A stretch of DNA of 64,000 nt. It comes from Pseudozobellia thermophila (GTDB lineage: Bacteria > Bacteroidota > Bacteroidia > Flavobacteriales > Flavobacteriaceae). Position 1 is the stretch's first letter. Each line of letters begins with the position of its first letter. The stretch is taken from the NCBI RefSeq assembly GCF_900141855.1, contig NZ_FQYU01000005.1, positions 193,790 through 257,789 on the forward strand. The letters are read 5' to 3'. The notes beneath the pieces are model-generated. The model ran no database searches. It saw only the letters and a list, made by a program, of their open reading frames with translations, and was not told the origin of the DNA. Positions 44,485 to 53,137 of the stretch are shown in pieces. Position numbers and translations under genes: made by a program.

Positions 44485-45759
44485 ATGCGCGAAGACTTGC
44501 TCCATTTTATCTGGAAGTACAAAAAGCTTTCAATAGGGGAGTTGTTTTCTACCGACGGGGAGCCGATAGAATTACTGGACGTCGGTACCCATAATCATTT
44601 GGCCGGTCCTGATTTTTTCAATGCCAAGGTGAGTATCGGCGGGCAACTCTGGGCCGGCAACGTTGAGATCCATTTAAGGTCGTCCGATTGGTATGCCCAC
44701 GGCCATGAAAAAGATCCCAACTACAACAACGTCATTCTACACGTGGTCTGGGAGCACGACACCGAGGTTTTTCGAAGCGACAATTCCCCATTGCCCAGCC
44801 TGGAGCTCAAAAACTACATATCGGAACGGGTACTGACGAACTATCGGGCCTTGTTCGATAAACGCGACGTGTCGTTTGTCAACTGCGAAAGGAACCTGGC
44901 CCAAGTCGATTCGTTTGTAATGGGCGCTTGGCTCGAGCGTTTGTACTTTGAAAGGCTCGAGCGCAAGTCGAACGGCGTGGCCGCCCTGTTGGCCGCCTCG
45001 AACAACGATTGGGAAGAAGTACTGTTCAAGCTACTGCTTCGCAGCTTCGGGTCAAAAATCAATGCCGATGCCTTTAAGGGCCTGGGCGAAGCCCTTGAAT
45101 TTAAGGTGGTGAGAAAGTTGCGGCCCGATCTGATGAAGTTGGAGAGCGTTCTTCTGGGCATGGCCCATCTGCTTTCCGATGAAACTGTACACGACGGGTA
45201 TTACATAGGGCTAAAGCAAGAATTCGAGTATCAAAAAAGTAAGTTCGGTCTGGAAAACGAGGCCGTTCGACGTCCCAGTTTTTTTAAATTGCGCCCGGCC
45301 AATTTTCCGACCCTAAGGCTGTCCCAGCTCGCCAACCTGTACCATGCCCACGAGACCCTCTTCGCCAAGGTGGTCGGAAGCTCGCATGTCAATGAGCTCT
45401 ATCGACTATTCGATGTGGGGGCGAGTCCCTATTGGCAGAACCATTTTTCGTTTGGGAAACCATCGAAAAATAGTGCAAAGCGGCTGACCAAAAAGTTTAT
45501 TGACCTGTTGATTTTGAATACCGTGCTTCCGCTGAAGTTCTGCCATGCCCGAAAAATCGGTATGGCGGTGCACGAAGAAATCCTCGGAATCATCGCCGGC
45601 CTTGCGGCAGAGGAAAACTCGATCATATCCAACTTCAAAAAACAAGGGGTATCCGTCAAGAACGGCATGGAAAGTCAGTCGTTATTGCAATTGTACGATT
45701 ACTACTGTACAAAAAATAAGTGTCTTCAATGTCGCATTGGGGCCAGCTTATTGCATTGA
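44485..45759 (+). CDS. DUF2851 family protein
   Basis: 424 residues matching DUF2851 throughout, with the start MREDLLHFIWKYKK, the conserved GTHNHLAGPDFFNAKVSI and GNVEIHLRSSDWYAHGHEKDPNYNNVILHVVWEHD. A C-terminal Cys pair follows (YCTKNKCLQCRIG), which may bind a metal. The first part resembles nuclease-like folds, but that is an impression. The function of the family is unknown. No signal peptide or membrane segment. Confidence 0.92.
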   Translation: MREDLLHFIWKYKKLSIGELFSTDGEPIELLDVGTHNHLAGPDFFNAKVSIGGQLWAGNVEIHLRSSDWYAHGHEKDPNYNNVILHVVWEHDTEVFRSDNSPLPSLELKNYISERVLTNYRALFDKRDVSFVNCERNLAQVDSFVMGAWLERLYFERLERKSNGVAALLAASNNDWEEVLFKLLLRSFGSKINADAFKGLGEALEFKVVRKLRPDLMKLESVLLGMAHLLSDETVHDGYYIGLKQEFEYQKSKFGLENEAVRRPSFFKLRPANFPTLRLSQLANLYHAHETLFAKVVGSSHVNELYRLFDVGASPYWQNHFSFGKPSKNSAKRLTKKFIDLLILNTVLPLKFCHARKIGMAVHEEILGIIAGLAAEENSIISNFKKQGVSVKNGMESQSLLQLYDYYCTKNKCLQCRIGASLLH

Positions 45760-45860
45760 AATGATTAATTTTGGAGGAAGGCTCGGCCCAAGTGGGGAAC
45801 GCAAGCATGTTTTTGCAGGGTAACCATCGATGGTATCGTCGTCCTAAATTTTTTTGACCA

Positions 45861-46088
45861 ATGGACTTTTTTTATCGACTTCTCTATTATTTTCAAAAGC
45901 GGGGTTTTGAAGTGTGCCGTAGAATTGCCGAGCGACTTGGTATCAGGGCCAGGGTAGTTCGAACGTCCTTTATTTATTTGACCTTTGTTACCTTGGGCTT
46001 CGGTTTTGCCCTATACCTGTTCCTGGCTTTTTGGTTGAGGATCAAAGACCTTGTTTATACCAAACGAACCTCCGTATTTGACCTCTGA
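45861..46088 (+). CDS. PspC-domain small membrane protein
   Basis: 75 residues. The sequence RRIAERLGIRARVVRTSFIYLTFVTLGFGFALYLFLAFWL matches the PspC domain (helix then one hydrophobic segment). Full PspC proteins act in the phage-shock response with PspA; here no pspA or pspB is near. It ends 2 nt before the potassium channel gene, so the two are translationally linked. Confidence 0.85.
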   Translation: MDFFYRLLYYFQKRGFEVCRRIAERLGIRARVVRTSFIYLTFVTLGFGFALYLFLAFWLRIKDLVYTKRTSVFDL

Positions 46089-46090
46089 AT

Positions 46091-47098
46091 ATGCTAAAGC
46101 TTTTCCGTTCAAAAATATACCTGGCCATTCTGTTGATGGTCGTGGTATTGTTGGTCGGTGCCGTGGGCTACAGGTTTATTGCCGGGTATACCTGGATCGA
46201 GGCCTTCTATATGACCATTATTACGGTAACCACTGTCGGTTTTGGCGAAATTCGGCCCTTGGGAACCGATGGAAAGATTTTTACGGTATTTTTAATCGTA
46301 TTCAGTGTTTTTATTTTTGCTTTTGCCCTTTCGGTATTTACCGAATATATATTGAGCAGAAATTCGCTACAACTTTTAAAGAGAAAAAGGGTGAGAAACC
46401 AAATTGAAAAACTTCAGGGCCATGTGATCGTTTGCGGTTTCGGCCGCAACGGCATGCAGGCAGCGGAGCGCCTAAAGGCCTACAAAAGGCCTTTTGTCAT
46501 AATCGAAAGGGATAAGGAGGTCATTGAAAAATACGATGGGGAGGTGCTCTTTGTCGAAGGCGATGCCAATGAGGACGAGGTATTGGTAAAGGCCGGTATA
46601 GAAAGGGCGCAATACCTGATCGTGGCCTTGCCCGACGATGCGGCAAATCTCTTTGTGGTGCTTTCGGCGCGCCAAATGAACTCCGACCTCTTTATTATAA
46701 GTAGGGCCTCTTTGGTCAACTCCCAGAAAAAAATGGAATTGGCCGGGGCCGATAAGGTAATCATGCCCGATAAGATCGGGGGCGACCATATGGCCTCCTT
46801 GGTGGTAATGCCCGACCTGACGACCTTTATGGACAAACTGGGCACGGAGGGCGAGAACACCACCAACCTGGAGGAGGTCGAAATCGAACATTTTAGTAAC
46901 CAAATGCAGTACAGGTCGCTGCGCGACCTCGACCTTAGAAAAAAGACGGGATGTACGATAATAGGGTATATCGAGCCTGACGGGAACTATATCATCAACC
47001 CCGAGGCCGATTTAAAATTACAGCCCAAGAGCAAGGTTATCGTATTGGGGCGGCCCGAGCAAATTAGAAAGTTGAACAAAATGTTTCGTATAGGGTGA
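46091..47098 (+). CDS. Two-TM potassium channel with RCK domain
   Basis: 335 residues. Transmembrane helix 1 (about 9-30), pore helix with selectivity filter TVTTVGFGE (filter TVGFG, K+-selective), transmembrane helix 2 (about 62-90), then a TrkA-N/RCK domain beginning VIVCGFGRNGMQAAE with a Rossmann GxGxxG and an acidic EGDANEDEVL, and a TrkA-C domain near the C-terminus. Tetramerises as a ligand-gated K+ channel, similar to MthK/Kch. It starts 2 nt after the PspC-like gene. Confidence 0.94.
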   Translation: MLKLFRSKIYLAILLMVVVLLVGAVGYRFIAGYTWIEAFYMTIITVTTVGFGEIRPLGTDGKIFTVFLIVFSVFIFAFALSVFTEYILSRNSLQLLKRKRVRNQIEKLQGHVIVCGFGRNGMQAAERLKAYKRPFVIIERDKEVIEKYDGEVLFVEGDANEDEVLVKAGIERAQYLIVALPDDAANLFVVLSARQMNSDLFIISRASLVNSQKKMELAGADKVIMPDKIGGDHMASLVVMPDLTTFMDKLGTEGENTTNLEEVEIEHFSNQMQYRSLRDLDLRKKTGCTIIGYIEPDGNYIINPEADLKLQPKSKVIVLGRPEQIRKLNKMFRIG

Positions 47099-47221
47099 TG
47101 GGTCATCAATACTTGCGTTAATTCAACGTTATTATTTGATTGTATTGCTATTTTTTAGGATATTGCCACAATCGCAAAAAAAATTATCTACATAGAAGTG
47201 CCAAACACCACACATTCGATT

Positions 47222-49291
47222 ATGAAGAAACTTACCCTGTTATTTTTTATGCTGCTAGGTTTAGTGGCGAATTCCCAGGAGCTGACCGTAAAGGCCAAGG
47301 TATTGAACCCCTCGAACAATATTAACGATGGGGTAATCGACCTTCAGGTGCTCGGAGGAACCCCGCCCTACAGCTATAAATGGAGCAACCAGTCTACCCC
47401 TCTTACCTCGAACAAGGCCATGGGGCTGGTCGAGGGGGTGCCGTATACGGTGGTAGTGTCCGATTCGAAGGGTGATACCGTCACAAAGGTCTATAAGGTG
47501 GAGACCAGTGCCATTACCGAAATTTTTAACGGAACCATGACCCCAGCTGTAAAAGCCTTGGGGTCTGTTTTGTTTTGGGACCCTTTTGCCGCAATAGGTA
47601 TATACGATCCCGTGGCCTATGCCGATAAAAAGATGGTCGGCACACCAGGATGGTCGGCCGAGGTGAACGACAGGTTCGTTCTTAAAAAATGGTTGAAGCC
47701 CGAAGGGGCAAAAGTGGCCAAGGGAGACCAGATCGCCGTCATATCGAGTGATAGGAACGGGGAAAGGACGGTGGTCGCCGAGGCTACCGGGTCTTTGAAC
47801 TATTTGGTCGGCGAAGGACAGGTGATCTACAATTCGGAAAATGCGGAACACGTAATAGAACAGGGAGCGCACTATTTGGCCGAAATCGTTTATGACGAGC
47901 CGGTGGTTATGACCCACCCCAACGGGGATCCCATTACCAAGGGTATTCCCTTTATCGTCATCTGGTTGGTGCTGGGCGCCTTCTTTTTTACCATCCGTAT
48001 GGGCTTTATCAACATTCGCGGCTTCAAACATTCGATCGATCTGGCCAAGGGCAAGTACGACGATCCTGATGCCCCTGGGCAGGTGACCCATTTTCAGGCA
48101 CTGGCCACGGCCGTTTCGGGTACCGTTGGCCTGGGCAACATTGCCGGGGTTGCCGTAGCGGTTTCATTGGGCGGCGCGGGCGCCACGTTCTGGATGATCG
48201 TGTGCGGGCTGTTGGGGATGTCGTCCAAATTTGTCGAATGTACCCTCGGTGTAAAGTACCGGGATATCCTTCCCGATGGAAGGGTGTTCGGTGGCCCGAT
48301 GAACTATCTAAGGTATGGCTTCGAAAAAAGGAACATGAAGGGCTTGGGTAGGCTTCTTGCCGGTTTGTTCGCCATTTTGGCGGTCGGTGCATCGTTTGGG
48401 GGAGGAAACATGTTTCAGGCAAACCAGTCGTTCGAGCAACTTGCAGGGCAGTTTCCTGCCTTGGCGGGCAATGGGTTTTGGTTCGGTGTGGTTACGGCCA
48501 TTCTTGTAGGGGTGGTCATCATCGGCGGTATCAATAGTATTGCCAAGGTTACCGGAAGGGTGGTACCCATCATGGCTTCGATATATATACTCGCTGCCTT
48601 GGCCGTTATTGTAATGAATATCCAGAACATAGGGCCGGCCTTTTCGGCCATAATAGAGGGTGCCTTTAATCCCTCCGCCCTCAAGGGAGGTATTATAGGC
48701 GTGTTGGTCCTCGGTTTTCAAAGAGGGGCCTTTTCCAATGAGGCAGGGGTTGGTTCGGCGGCCATTGCCCATAGTACGGCCAAGACCAACCATCCGCCAT
48801 CCGAAGGTTTTGTCGCCTTGCTCGAACCCTTTATCGATACGGTGGTCGTATGTACCTTAACGGCCTTGGTACTTATCTTTACCGGTATGCACGAAGTTCA
48901 GGGCATGGCCGGAGGACAGCTTACCTCCGACGCATTTGGAAGTCAAATTTCTTGGTTCCCCTATGTGCTGGCCTTGGCCGTTTTCCTTTTCGCCTTTTCT
49001 ACCATGATCTCGTGGTCGTACTACGGTATGCGGGCCTGGACCTATCTTTTCGGAAAAAGCAAGAAGTCTGAGATGATCTATAAAATATTGTTCTTGGTGT
49101 TTGTCGTGATCGGGGCATCGGTAAGTTTGGGGGCCGTGCTCGACTTTTCCGATATGATGATCTTGGCCATGTCCTTCCCCAATATTATAGGCCTATATGT
49201 GCTGTCAGGTGAAGTGAAGGCCGATTTAGGTGAGTACTGGAGAAAATTGAAGACGAACCAACTCTTTAAAAAGCAAGAGGTGGTGAAATAA
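47222..49291 (+). CDS. AGCS-family Na+/amino acid symporter with periplasmic SprB-like and lipoyl-like domains
   Basis: 689 residues from the ATG at 47222 ([13 protein letters not shown]). Signal peptide (about 1-19), then one SprB-type repeat (about 30-100; [22 protein letters not shown]), then a barrel-sandwich (lipoyl/biotinyl-like) stretch (about 135-215; [19 protein letters not shown]) lacking the modifiable Lys. It continues into a sodium:alanine symporter core of about ten helices ([25 protein letters not shown]). The core would import alanine, glycine or a related amino acid with Na+. Standard AGCS carriers lack a periplasmic head of 200 residues; its role (ligand capture or docking) is inference. 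Confidence 0.9.
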   Translation: MKKLTLLFFMLLGLVANSQELTVKAKVLNPSNNINDGVIDLQVLGGTPPYSYKWSNQSTPLTSNKAMGLVEGVPYTVVVSDSKGDTVTKVYKVETSAITEIFNGTMTPAVKALGSVLFWDPFAAIGIYDPVAYADKKMVGTPGWSAEVNDRFVLKKWLKPEGAKVAKGDQIAVISSDRNGERTVVAEATGSLNYLVGEGQVIYNSENAEHVIEQGAHYLAEIVYDEPVVMTHPNGDPITKGIPFIVIWLVLGAFFFTIRMGFINIRGFKHSIDLAKGKYDDPDAPGQVTHFQALATAVSGTVGLGNIAGVAVAVSLGGAGATFWMIVCGLLGMSSKFVECTLGVKYRDILPDGRVFGGPMNYLRYGFEKRNMKGLGRLLAGLFAILAVGASFGGGNMFQANQSFEQLAGQFPALAGNGFWFGVVTAILVGVVIIGGINSIAKVTGRVVPIMASIYILAALAVIVMNIQNIGPAFSAIIEGAFNPSALKGGIIGVLVLGFQRGAFSNEAGVGSAAIAHSTAKTNHPPSEGFVALLEPFIDTVVVCTLTALVLIFTGMHEVQGMAGGQLTSDAFGSQISWFPYVLALAVFLFAFSTMISWSYYGMRAWTYLFGKSKKSEMIYKILFLVFVVIGASVSLGAVLDFSDMMILAMSFPNIIGLYVLSGEVKADLGEYWRKLKTNQLFKKQEVVK

Positions 49292-49301
49292 TGCAAGTGC
49301 A

Positions 49302-50177
49302 GTGAAACGTTTGGGATCCCACTTAAAGTTCAATAAACAGGAACGGAGTGGGATTTTCTTTTTGTTGTTGGCCATAGTTTTGTTGCAGTTGGCCGCAGTG
49401 GCCTATACATGGGTTGGCGCAGGGGGCGAACCAGGCTCTTTTGCCCTTGATCGGCAAACACAGGAACATATCGATGCGCTTAAGAAAAAGGCCGGGCCGG
49501 GGGATACCTTTAAGGTCTATCCCTTCAACCCGAATTACATCACCGATTACAAGGGCTATGTCCTGGGCATGTCGGTGGCCGAGATCGACAGGCTGCACGA
49601 GCATAGGGCCAAGGGGCATTTTATCAATTCGGTAGCGGAGTTTCAAAAAGTGACCCAGGTATCCGATTCCCTACTCGATTTGATATCGCCCTATTTTGAG
49701 TTTCCCGAATGGCTTGCCGGAAAGGACAAAAAGGCCAAGGGGGAAGGAGGTTTCCTCCGGTCCGAAAAAACGCCGGTAGTGGTAAGGGATATCAATAAGG
49801 CCACCGCAGAGGAGCTTATGGAAATCAGGGGTATCGGCGAAAGGTTGTCGGCCCGTATCGTCAAGTTCAGGGATAGGCTGGGCGGTTTTTTGGTCGATGG
49901 ACAGGTATACGACGTGTACGGTCTTGATGTCGAGGTGGCCAACCGGGTCTTGGACCGGTTCAAGGTGCTCGAGCCTCCCCGTGTAGACAAGATAAACATC
50001 AATGAGGCATCGGTCGAGGAGATTGCGGGCTTGGTGTACATTCGATGGCAAGTAGCCGAGCGAATAGTCGCATATAGGGAAAATACGGGGCCTATAACCG
50101 CTATGGACGAGTTGAGGAATATTGAAGGTTTTCCATCCGATAAGATAGATAGAATAGCCTTATATTTGTCGCTATAA
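49302..50177 (+). CDS. Helix-hairpin-helix (ComEA-like) membrane protein
   Basis: 291 residues beginning at GTG (49302), 10 nt after the symporter stop; an ATG at 49291 runs into a stop after four codons. One transmembrane helix (about 18-38) is followed by three helix-hairpin-helix modules: about 75-125, 160-210 (INKATAEELMEIRGIGERLSARIV) and 225-290 (ININEASVEEIAGLVYI). HhH motifs bind DNA or act as protein-interaction folds. ComEA proteins take up DNA in competence, but many Bacteroidetes carry such proteins with no known competence system. Confidence 0.88.
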   Translation: MKRLGSHLKFNKQERSGIFFLLLAIVLLQLAAVAYTWVGAGGEPGSFALDRQTQEHIDALKKKAGPGDTFKVYPFNPNYITDYKGYVLGMSVAEIDRLHEHRAKGHFINSVAEFQKVTQVSDSLLDLISPYFEFPEWLAGKDKKAKGEGGFLRSEKTPVVVRDINKATAEELMEIRGIGERLSARIVKFRDRLGGFLVDGQVYDVYGLDVEVANRVLDRFKVLEPPRVDKININEASVEEIAGLVYIRWQVAERIVAYRENTGPITAMDELRNIEGFPSDKIDRIALYLSL

Positions 50178-50189
50178 AAAAAATGAGCT

Positions 50190-51362
50190 ATGCATGGTAT
50201 GTGCTTCACTGAAGAACACCACTTATTTAGGGAGAGCCTTAAGGACTTTTTACGGAAGGAAGTAGTTCCACATATCGAGAAATGGGAACAATCGGGTAAA
50301 ATAGAGCGTTTTATTTGGGAAAAATTTGGTGAAATGGGCTATTTTGGCCTGGCCACCCCCGAAGAATACGGCGGCCTTGGCCTCGATCTTTTCTACACCA
50401 TTATTTTTATCGAGGAACTTCAAAAAATCAACTCGGGCGGATTTGCGGCCGCCATGTGGGCCCATGCCTATTTGGCCATGACCCATTTGAACAAGAATGC
50501 GAATCACGACCAAAAAAACCAATATTTGGTGCCCAGTGTGGCCGGGAAAAAAATTGGCTGTTTGGGGATATCGGAACCCTTTGGGGGCAGCGATGTTGCG
50601 GGGATGCGCACAACCGCGACGAAGGAAGGCGACCATTACATCATCAACGGGTCGAAGACCTTTATTACGAACGGGGTTTATGGCGATTACATCGTCTTGG
50701 CCGCCAAGACAGACCCAAAGGCCGGGAACAAGGGGATAAGTCTCTTTATTGTCAACTTGGACAGTGAGGGGGTTTCGGCCAACAAGCTCAACAAGCTGGG
50801 ATGGCGTGCCTCGGATACCGCCGAGCTGGCCTTTGACAACGTTAAGGTACCTGCCGATAACCGCATGGGCGAAGAGGGCAAGGGTTTCGGTTTTATTATG
50901 GAGGCCTTTGCCCTCGAACGGTTGATCATGGGGGTCAATGCCCACGCTAGGGCGGAGTATGCCTTGGAGTACGCCATGAAATATATGTCCGAAAGGGAGG
51001 CTTTCGGCAGGCCAATCGATCAATTCCAGGCCCTTAGGCATAAATTGGTCGACCTGTATTCCGATATGGAGTTGTGCAAGTACTATAATTATGGGGTTAC
51101 CTTTAAGATGAACCAAGGCGACTACGTCGTCAAGGAGGCTACCATTTCCAAACTCAAATCGACCAAAATGGCCGACGAGGTCGTTTATAATTGCCTGCAA
51201 TTCCTGGGAGGATATGGTTATATGGAAGACTATCCCATGGCGCGCTTGTTACGCGATAGCAGGTTGGGGCCCATTGGAGGGGGGACTTCGGAAATACTTA
51301 GGGAAATTCTGGGTAAAATCGTCATTGATAAAAAGGAGTACCGCTCGCCCAATGGCAAATAA
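50190..51362 (+). CDS. Acyl-CoA dehydrogenase
   Basis: 390-residue FAD flavoenzyme that makes the trans-2,3 double bond in acyl-CoA. N-terminal helical domain, middle beta domain with the FAD contact LGISEPFGGSDVAGMRT, C-terminal helical domain with REAFGRPIDQFQAL. At the position of the catalytic Glu of medium-chain enzymes (YEGT) it has GGGTSEI. The base is therefore probably the Glu in ALERLIMG, as in isovaleryl- and long-chain acyl-CoA dehydrogenases. The substrate is unknown. Start at the first ATG (50190); the ATG at 50199 is also possible. Confidence 0.94.
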   Translation: MHGMCFTEEHHLFRESLKDFLRKEVVPHIEKWEQSGKIERFIWEKFGEMGYFGLATPEEYGGLGLDLFYTIIFIEELQKINSGGFAAAMWAHAYLAMTHLNKNANHDQKNQYLVPSVAGKKIGCLGISEPFGGSDVAGMRTTATKEGDHYIINGSKTFITNGVYGDYIVLAAKTDPKAGNKGISLFIVNLDSEGVSANKLNKLGWRASDTAELAFDNVKVPADNRMGEEGKGFGFIMEAFALERLIMGVNAHARAEYALEYAMKYMSEREAFGRPIDQFQALRHKLVDLYSDMELCKYYNYGVTFKMNQGDYVVKEATISKLKSTKMADEVVYNCLQFLGGYGYMEDYPMARLLRDSRLGPIGGGTSEILREILGKIVIDKKEYRSPNGK

Positions 51363-51425
51363 AGCATTCAAAGTACGGATGTCTTGCGATGTCTGGGCCA
51401 AGCATGGATAATTTTATTAAATTTA

Positions 51426-51459
51426 TTGGTGTGCATTAATAAATAAGTTTATATATTTG
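51426..51459 (+). promoter_or_regulatory. Predicted rpsU promoter
   Basis: TTG at 51426-51428, 23 nt spacer (long), TATATTTG at 51452-51459. Predicted start near 51465, about 29 nt before the rpsU ATG. Confidence 0.55.
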
Positions 51460-51476
51460 CACCCTTAATTCTAATG

Positions 51477-51484
51477 AAAGGAGG
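51477..51484 (+). promoter_or_regulatory. Perfect Shine-Dalgarno of rpsU
   Basis: AAAGGAGG at 51477-51484, ending 9 nt before the rpsU ATG at 51494. This is a full match to the anti-Shine-Dalgarno at the 3' end of 16S rRNA. Other genes in this window show no comparable sequence, as expected for Bacteroidetes, whose anti-SD is sequestered on the 30S. Confidence 0.85.
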
Positions 51485-51493
51485 TTGTAGCCA

Positions 51494-51688
51494 ATGTTAA
51501 TTATACCAGTAAAAGAAGGAGAAAACATCGATAGGGCTTTAAAGCGTTTCAAGCGGAAGTTTGACAAGACGGGAACTATGCGAAGATTGAGAAAGCGTCA
51601 GCAATTCACAAAGCCTTCCGTTGAGCGCAGGGCGCAAATTCAAAAAGCACAATACATACAAAGCTTAAGGGACAAGGAGGAAATCTAG
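51494..51688 (+). CDS. rpsU: 30S ribosomal protein bS21
   Basis: 64 residues, MLIIPVKEGENIDRALKRF with the basic RKFDKTGTMRRLRKRQQF core. Tyr54 in KAQYIQSLRD is in the position reported to stack on the anti-SD in Flavobacterium johnsoniae ribosomes, where bS21 with bS18 and bS6 occludes it. The preceding perfect Shine-Dalgarno fits the published idea that ribosomes lacking bS21 can use it, giving autoregulation. The gene has its own promoter and a strong terminator. Confidence 0.97.
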   Translation: MLIIPVKEGENIDRALKRFKRKFDKTGTMRRLRKRQQFTKPSVERRAQIQKAQYIQSLRDKEEI

Positions 51689-51723
51689 GTTCCTATTTGG
51701 CATTTAGTGTACAAATATTAAAG

Positions 51724-51753
51724 AATCCCATCGTTTCGATGGGATTTTTTTTG
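51724..51753 (+). terminator. Rho-independent terminator after rpsU
   Basis: Stem AATCCCATCG (51724-51733) and CGATGGGATT (51737-51746), loop TTT, followed by a T-run. Confidence 0.92.
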
Positions 51754-51851
51754 TGCCCATAGGCCAGGGGAGGGGCGCTGAATTAACGCTTAAAAAGCTG
51801 GTTTTTGTGGCGGAAGGGCTCAAACGTTCCTAACTTTGTTAACTTCGTGTC

Positions 51852-52742
51852 ATGGAGCTTGAACCGTTCATATCGTTTTTGGCGCACGAAAAAAACTACT
51901 CGAGTCATACGGTAAGGGCCTACGTCAAAGATATCGAGGGCTTTGCGCGCTTTTGTTCGGAGGAGCACGGCTTGGATGATATCGATGGGGTGTCTTATCC
52001 GATCGTTCGCACCTGGGTGGTCGCCTTGGTCGAGGCCGGGGTCTCGAACCGTTCCGTCAATCGAAAAATGGCCTCGCTAAAGGCGTATTTTAAATTTCTT
52101 CAAGGTATCGAAAAGATATCGGCCAATCCCTTGGCCAAGCACAGGGCGTTAAAGACCTCAAAAAAGGTCCAGGTCCCTTTTTCGGAAGTTGAAATGGAAA
52201 AAGTCTTGTCGGAAATAGGGTTTGCCGACGACTTTGAGGGGGCAAGGGACAAGTTGATTGTCGAACTTCTTTACACAACGGGCATCCGAAGGGCCGAGCT
52301 CGTCGGTCTAAAGCTTGCCGATGTCGATCTTTCAGGGGGGCTCCTCAAGGTTTTGGGCAAGCGAAACAAAGAGCGCATCCTGCCGATCCTGCCTTCGACC
52401 AAGGCGCTTTTTACGAGCTATCTGAGCCATCGAAACTCCCTTCCGGCAATCGAGGACCCTTCATTCGTATTCTTGTTAAAATCAGGTTATAAATTGTATG
52501 ATACCCTTGTGTATCGCATAATAAATAAGTATTTTAGTGAAGTGTCGCTTAAAGTAAAGAAGAGTCCCCATATTCTAAGGCACACCTTTGCTACACATCT
52601 CCTCAACAAAGGGGCTGACCTAAATTCGGTAAAGGAGTTGCTTGGGCATTCAAGTTTGGCATCGACCCAGGTCTATACGCACAATAGTATAGCCGAGCTT
52701 AAAAAAGTGCATGCCAAGGCCCATCCGAGAGGCAAGAAATAA
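51852..52742 (+). CDS. xerC: Tyrosine recombinase XerC/XerD type
   Basis: 296 residues. N-terminal SAM-like core-binding domain (about 1-90) and C-terminal catalytic domain with the full set R...K...HxxR...H...Y: Arg in TTGIRRAELVGL, Lys in VLGKRNKERIL, HILRHTFATHLL, and the nucleophile Tyr in STQVYTHNS. Resolves chromosome dimers at dif with a partner recombinase. XerC versus XerD cannot be decided with certainty. No neighbouring integrase-type features; ordinary housekeeping context beside rpsU and hpf. Confidence 0.92.
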   Translation: MELEPFISFLAHEKNYSSHTVRAYVKDIEGFARFCSEEHGLDDIDGVSYPIVRTWVVALVEAGVSNRSVNRKMASLKAYFKFLQGIEKISANPLAKHRALKTSKKVQVPFSEVEMEKVLSEIGFADDFEGARDKLIVELLYTTGIRRAELVGLKLADVDLSGGLLKVLGKRNKERILPILPSTKALFTSYLSHRNSLPAIEDPSFVFLLKSGYKLYDTLVYRIINKYFSEVSLKVKKSPHILRHTFATHLLNKGADLNSVKELLGHSSLASTQVYTHNSIAELKKVHAKAHPRGKK

Positions 52743-52782
52743 GGGCTTGTTTTACATTGTTTAACTTTTAAAACTTTAACCT

Positions 52783-53085
52783 ATGAACGTAAACGTGCAA
52801 TCGGTGAATTTTAATGCCGACAGAAAACTTATCGATTTTCTACAGAACCGAATGGATAAGTTAGAAACCTTTTATGACAAGGTCATTAGTTCCGATGTTT
52901 ATTTGAAAGTGGAGAATACAAGTTCGAAGGAAAATAAAATAGTTGAGATAAAGCTCAATGTACCAGGGGATAAGTTCATGGTAAAAAAGCAATGTAAATC
53001 GTTTGAGGAAGCCATTGATTCTTCTTGCGATTCGCTTGAAAGGATACTTATCAAACGCAAGGAAAAACTTCGTGTGCAGGCATGA
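52783..53085 (+). CDS. hpf: Ribosome hibernation-promoting factor (short HPF/YfiA)
   Basis: 100 residues, MNVNVQSVNFNADRKLIDFLQNRM, with the basic C-terminal VKKQCKSFEEAIDSSCDSLERILIKRK. It is the short HPF form, which binds the decoding site of 30S in stationary phase. It lies 40 nt after the recombinase gene, probably co-transcribed, and just upstream of the tRNA-tuf operon. Confidence 0.95.
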   Translation: MNVNVQSVNFNADRKLIDFLQNRMDKLETFYDKVISSDVYLKVENTSSKENKIVEIKLNVPGDKFMVKKQCKSFEEAIDSSCDSLERILIKRKEKLRVQA

Positions 53086-53107
53086 TGAAAATTTTTGAGA
53101 TTTTGTT

Positions 53108-53136
53108 TTGAATAAATAAAAATATCTCTACATTTG
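53108..53136 (+). promoter_or_regulatory. Predicted promoter of the tRNA-tuf operon
   Basis: TTG at 53108-53110, 18 nt spacer, TACATTTG at 53129-53136; predicted start close to 53140. Confidence 0.75.
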
Positions 53137-53137
53137 C

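Noticed and set aside
49291-49305. ATG overlapping the symporter stop as start of the HhH gene
   Set aside because: It meets a stop after four codons and is in another frame; the GTG at 49302 gives the full protein.
51852-52742. Tyrosine recombinase as a mark of an integrated element
   Set aside because: The protein is XerC/D-like, sits between rpsU and hpf as in other Flavobacteriaceae, and no att-like repeats or phage genes were seen nearby.
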